From Solobacterium sp. (lineage in GTDB: Bacteria > Bacillota_I > Bacilli_A > Erysipelotrichales > Erysipelotrichaceae), in the NCBI GenBank assembly GCA_017514645.1, contig JAFWJP010000129.1, forward strand, positions 1 to 5,854: DNA of 5,854 bases. Direction: 5' to 3'. Made by a program: the position numbers and the translations under genes. The notes beneath the pieces were generated by a model. The model was not told where the DNA came from and did not search any database. It worked only from the letters and a program-made list of their open reading frames with translations. Positions 5,257 to 5,854 of the stretch are shown here, piece by piece (position 1 is the stretch's first letter; every line of letters begins with the position of its first letter).

Positions 5257-5854
5257 ATGAAAAACAACAGAACAAACGACAGGAGACCTGCGAAGACGTC
5301 CTATACCTATCTTTTCAAAGTGCCGCGCAGTGCGCAGCTTCTTGATTATCTGCTTACGAAGATAGATCTTTCCCGCAACAGTGTCAAAGGTCTGCTTCAT
5401 GACCGCAAAGTGCTGGTCAACGGCAGCGTGGAGACCAGGTTTGATTTTCCGCTTGCCAAGGACGATGAAGTCCGGATCTCCAAAGAACCGGTCCGGGCAG
5501 CCAATGCCCAGCAGAGCATCAAGGGAAGGGGAAAGAAAAGGAATCCCATCCGCAGCTGCCTGATCTATGAAGATGATGATTTCCTGGCTATCAACAAACC
5601 TGCCGGGCTTCTGTCCGTAGAAAGTGATACCGAAAAGGAATGTGCATATGCGTACGCAGTGGATTATCTGAAGGCCAGAGATCCCAAGGCAAGGCCCTAT
5701 ATCCTCCATAGGATCGATAAGGAAACGTCCGGTGTACTGGTCTTTGCCAAGAATATCAAGATTCATTCCATGCTCAGAGGGCACTGGAATGAAGATGTCA
5801 GGCTGCGGGAGTATTACGCTGTGACAGCAGGAAGCCCGAAGGAAGAAACAGGAA
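5257..5854 (+). CDS. RluA-family rRNA/tRNA pseudouridine synthase with N-terminal S4 domain (3' end outside window)
   Basis: RluA-family enzymes isomerise specific uridines in structured RNA to pseudouridine; many of those with an S4 domain act on 23S rRNA. The 199 visible residues show an S4 RNA-binding domain (about 22–75, with SAQLLDYLL, LSRNSVKGLLHDRKVLVNG and DDEVRI), a basic linker (about 76–105), and the catalytic domain. The latter has INKPAGLLSV (motif I, Lys114), HRIDKETSGVLVFAKN (motif II, catalytic Asp154) and REYYAV (motif III, from 184). About 100 further residues should lie beyond the window. Start choice is open: ATGs at 5248, 5251 and 5257 are all in frame and none has a Shine-Dalgarno sequence. 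5257 was chosen because it coincides with the predicted transcription start. In Bacillus the comparable position after ileS holds ylyA, lspA and then rluD-like ylyB, so this could be the ylyB counterpart. The target uridine cannot be read from the sequence. Confidence 0.92.
   Translation, partial: MKNNRTNDRRPAKTSYTYLFKVPRSAQLLDYLLTKIDLSRNSVKGLLHDRKVLVNGSVETRFDFPLAKDDEVRISKEPVRAANAQQSIKGRGKKRNPIRSCLIYEDDDFLAINKPAGLLSVESDTEKECAYAYAVDYLKARDPKARPYILHRIDKETSGVLVFAKNIKIHSMLRGHWNEDVRLREYYAVTAGSPKEETG

Noticed and set aside
5209..5784. Minus-strand open frame of 191 codons at the right end.
   Set aside because: It lies opposite the RluA-family gene, whose S4 domain and catalytic HRID motif are clear on the + strand.

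Overview
The window is a compact, roughly 50% GC stretch of chromosome from a low-GC-type Gram-positive bacterium (Bacillota). The evidence is the cell-division set sepF–ylmH–divIVA running into ileS, together with a T-box leader ahead of ileS. The reduced version of the cluster and the divergent DivIVA and IleRS would fit Erysipelotrichia or a related lineage, but that placement is inference and was not tested by any search. All convincing genes are on the + strand.

Layout: (1) positions 1–594 hold the C-terminal part of an M42-family metallo-aminopeptidase, cut by the window edge. (2) A short intergenic region carries a strong extended −10 promoter (about 599–628) directly in front of sepF. 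(3) sepF (655–1065), ylmH (TTG start at 1046, inside the end of sepF) and divIVA (1801–2283) form a tight operon. SepF anchors and bundles FtsZ, DivIVA marks poles and septa, and YlmH is an S4-domain ribosome-associated RNA-binding protein. (4) Positions 2284–2471 form a compact T-box riboswitch with an ATC (Ile) specifier, a UGGU tRNA-acceptor-binding bulge, and mutually exclusive antiterminator and terminator helices. (5) ileS (2491–5208) encodes a full-length isoleucyl-tRNA synthetase with an editing domain and a C-terminal zinc finger, but its HIGH signature reads HAGT. (6) A 9-bp terminator (5214–5241) is followed at once by a TGnTACAAT promoter element, and an RluA-family pseudouridine synthase starts at about 5257 and runs off the end.

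No promoter is evident for the T-box itself. The likely picture is one transcript from the sepF promoter through divIVA, with the T-box deciding, according to tRNA-Ile charging, whether polymerase continues into ileS. The ileS terminator separates this unit from the RluA-family gene, which may be transcribed as a leaderless mRNA.

I see no mobile element, CRISPR array, tRNA or rRNA gene, or wholly new system. The points most worth a second look are the HAGT active-site motif of IleRS, the replaced membrane-binding residues of DivIVA, the T-box abutting the divIVA stop codon, and the apparent leaderless start of the last gene.
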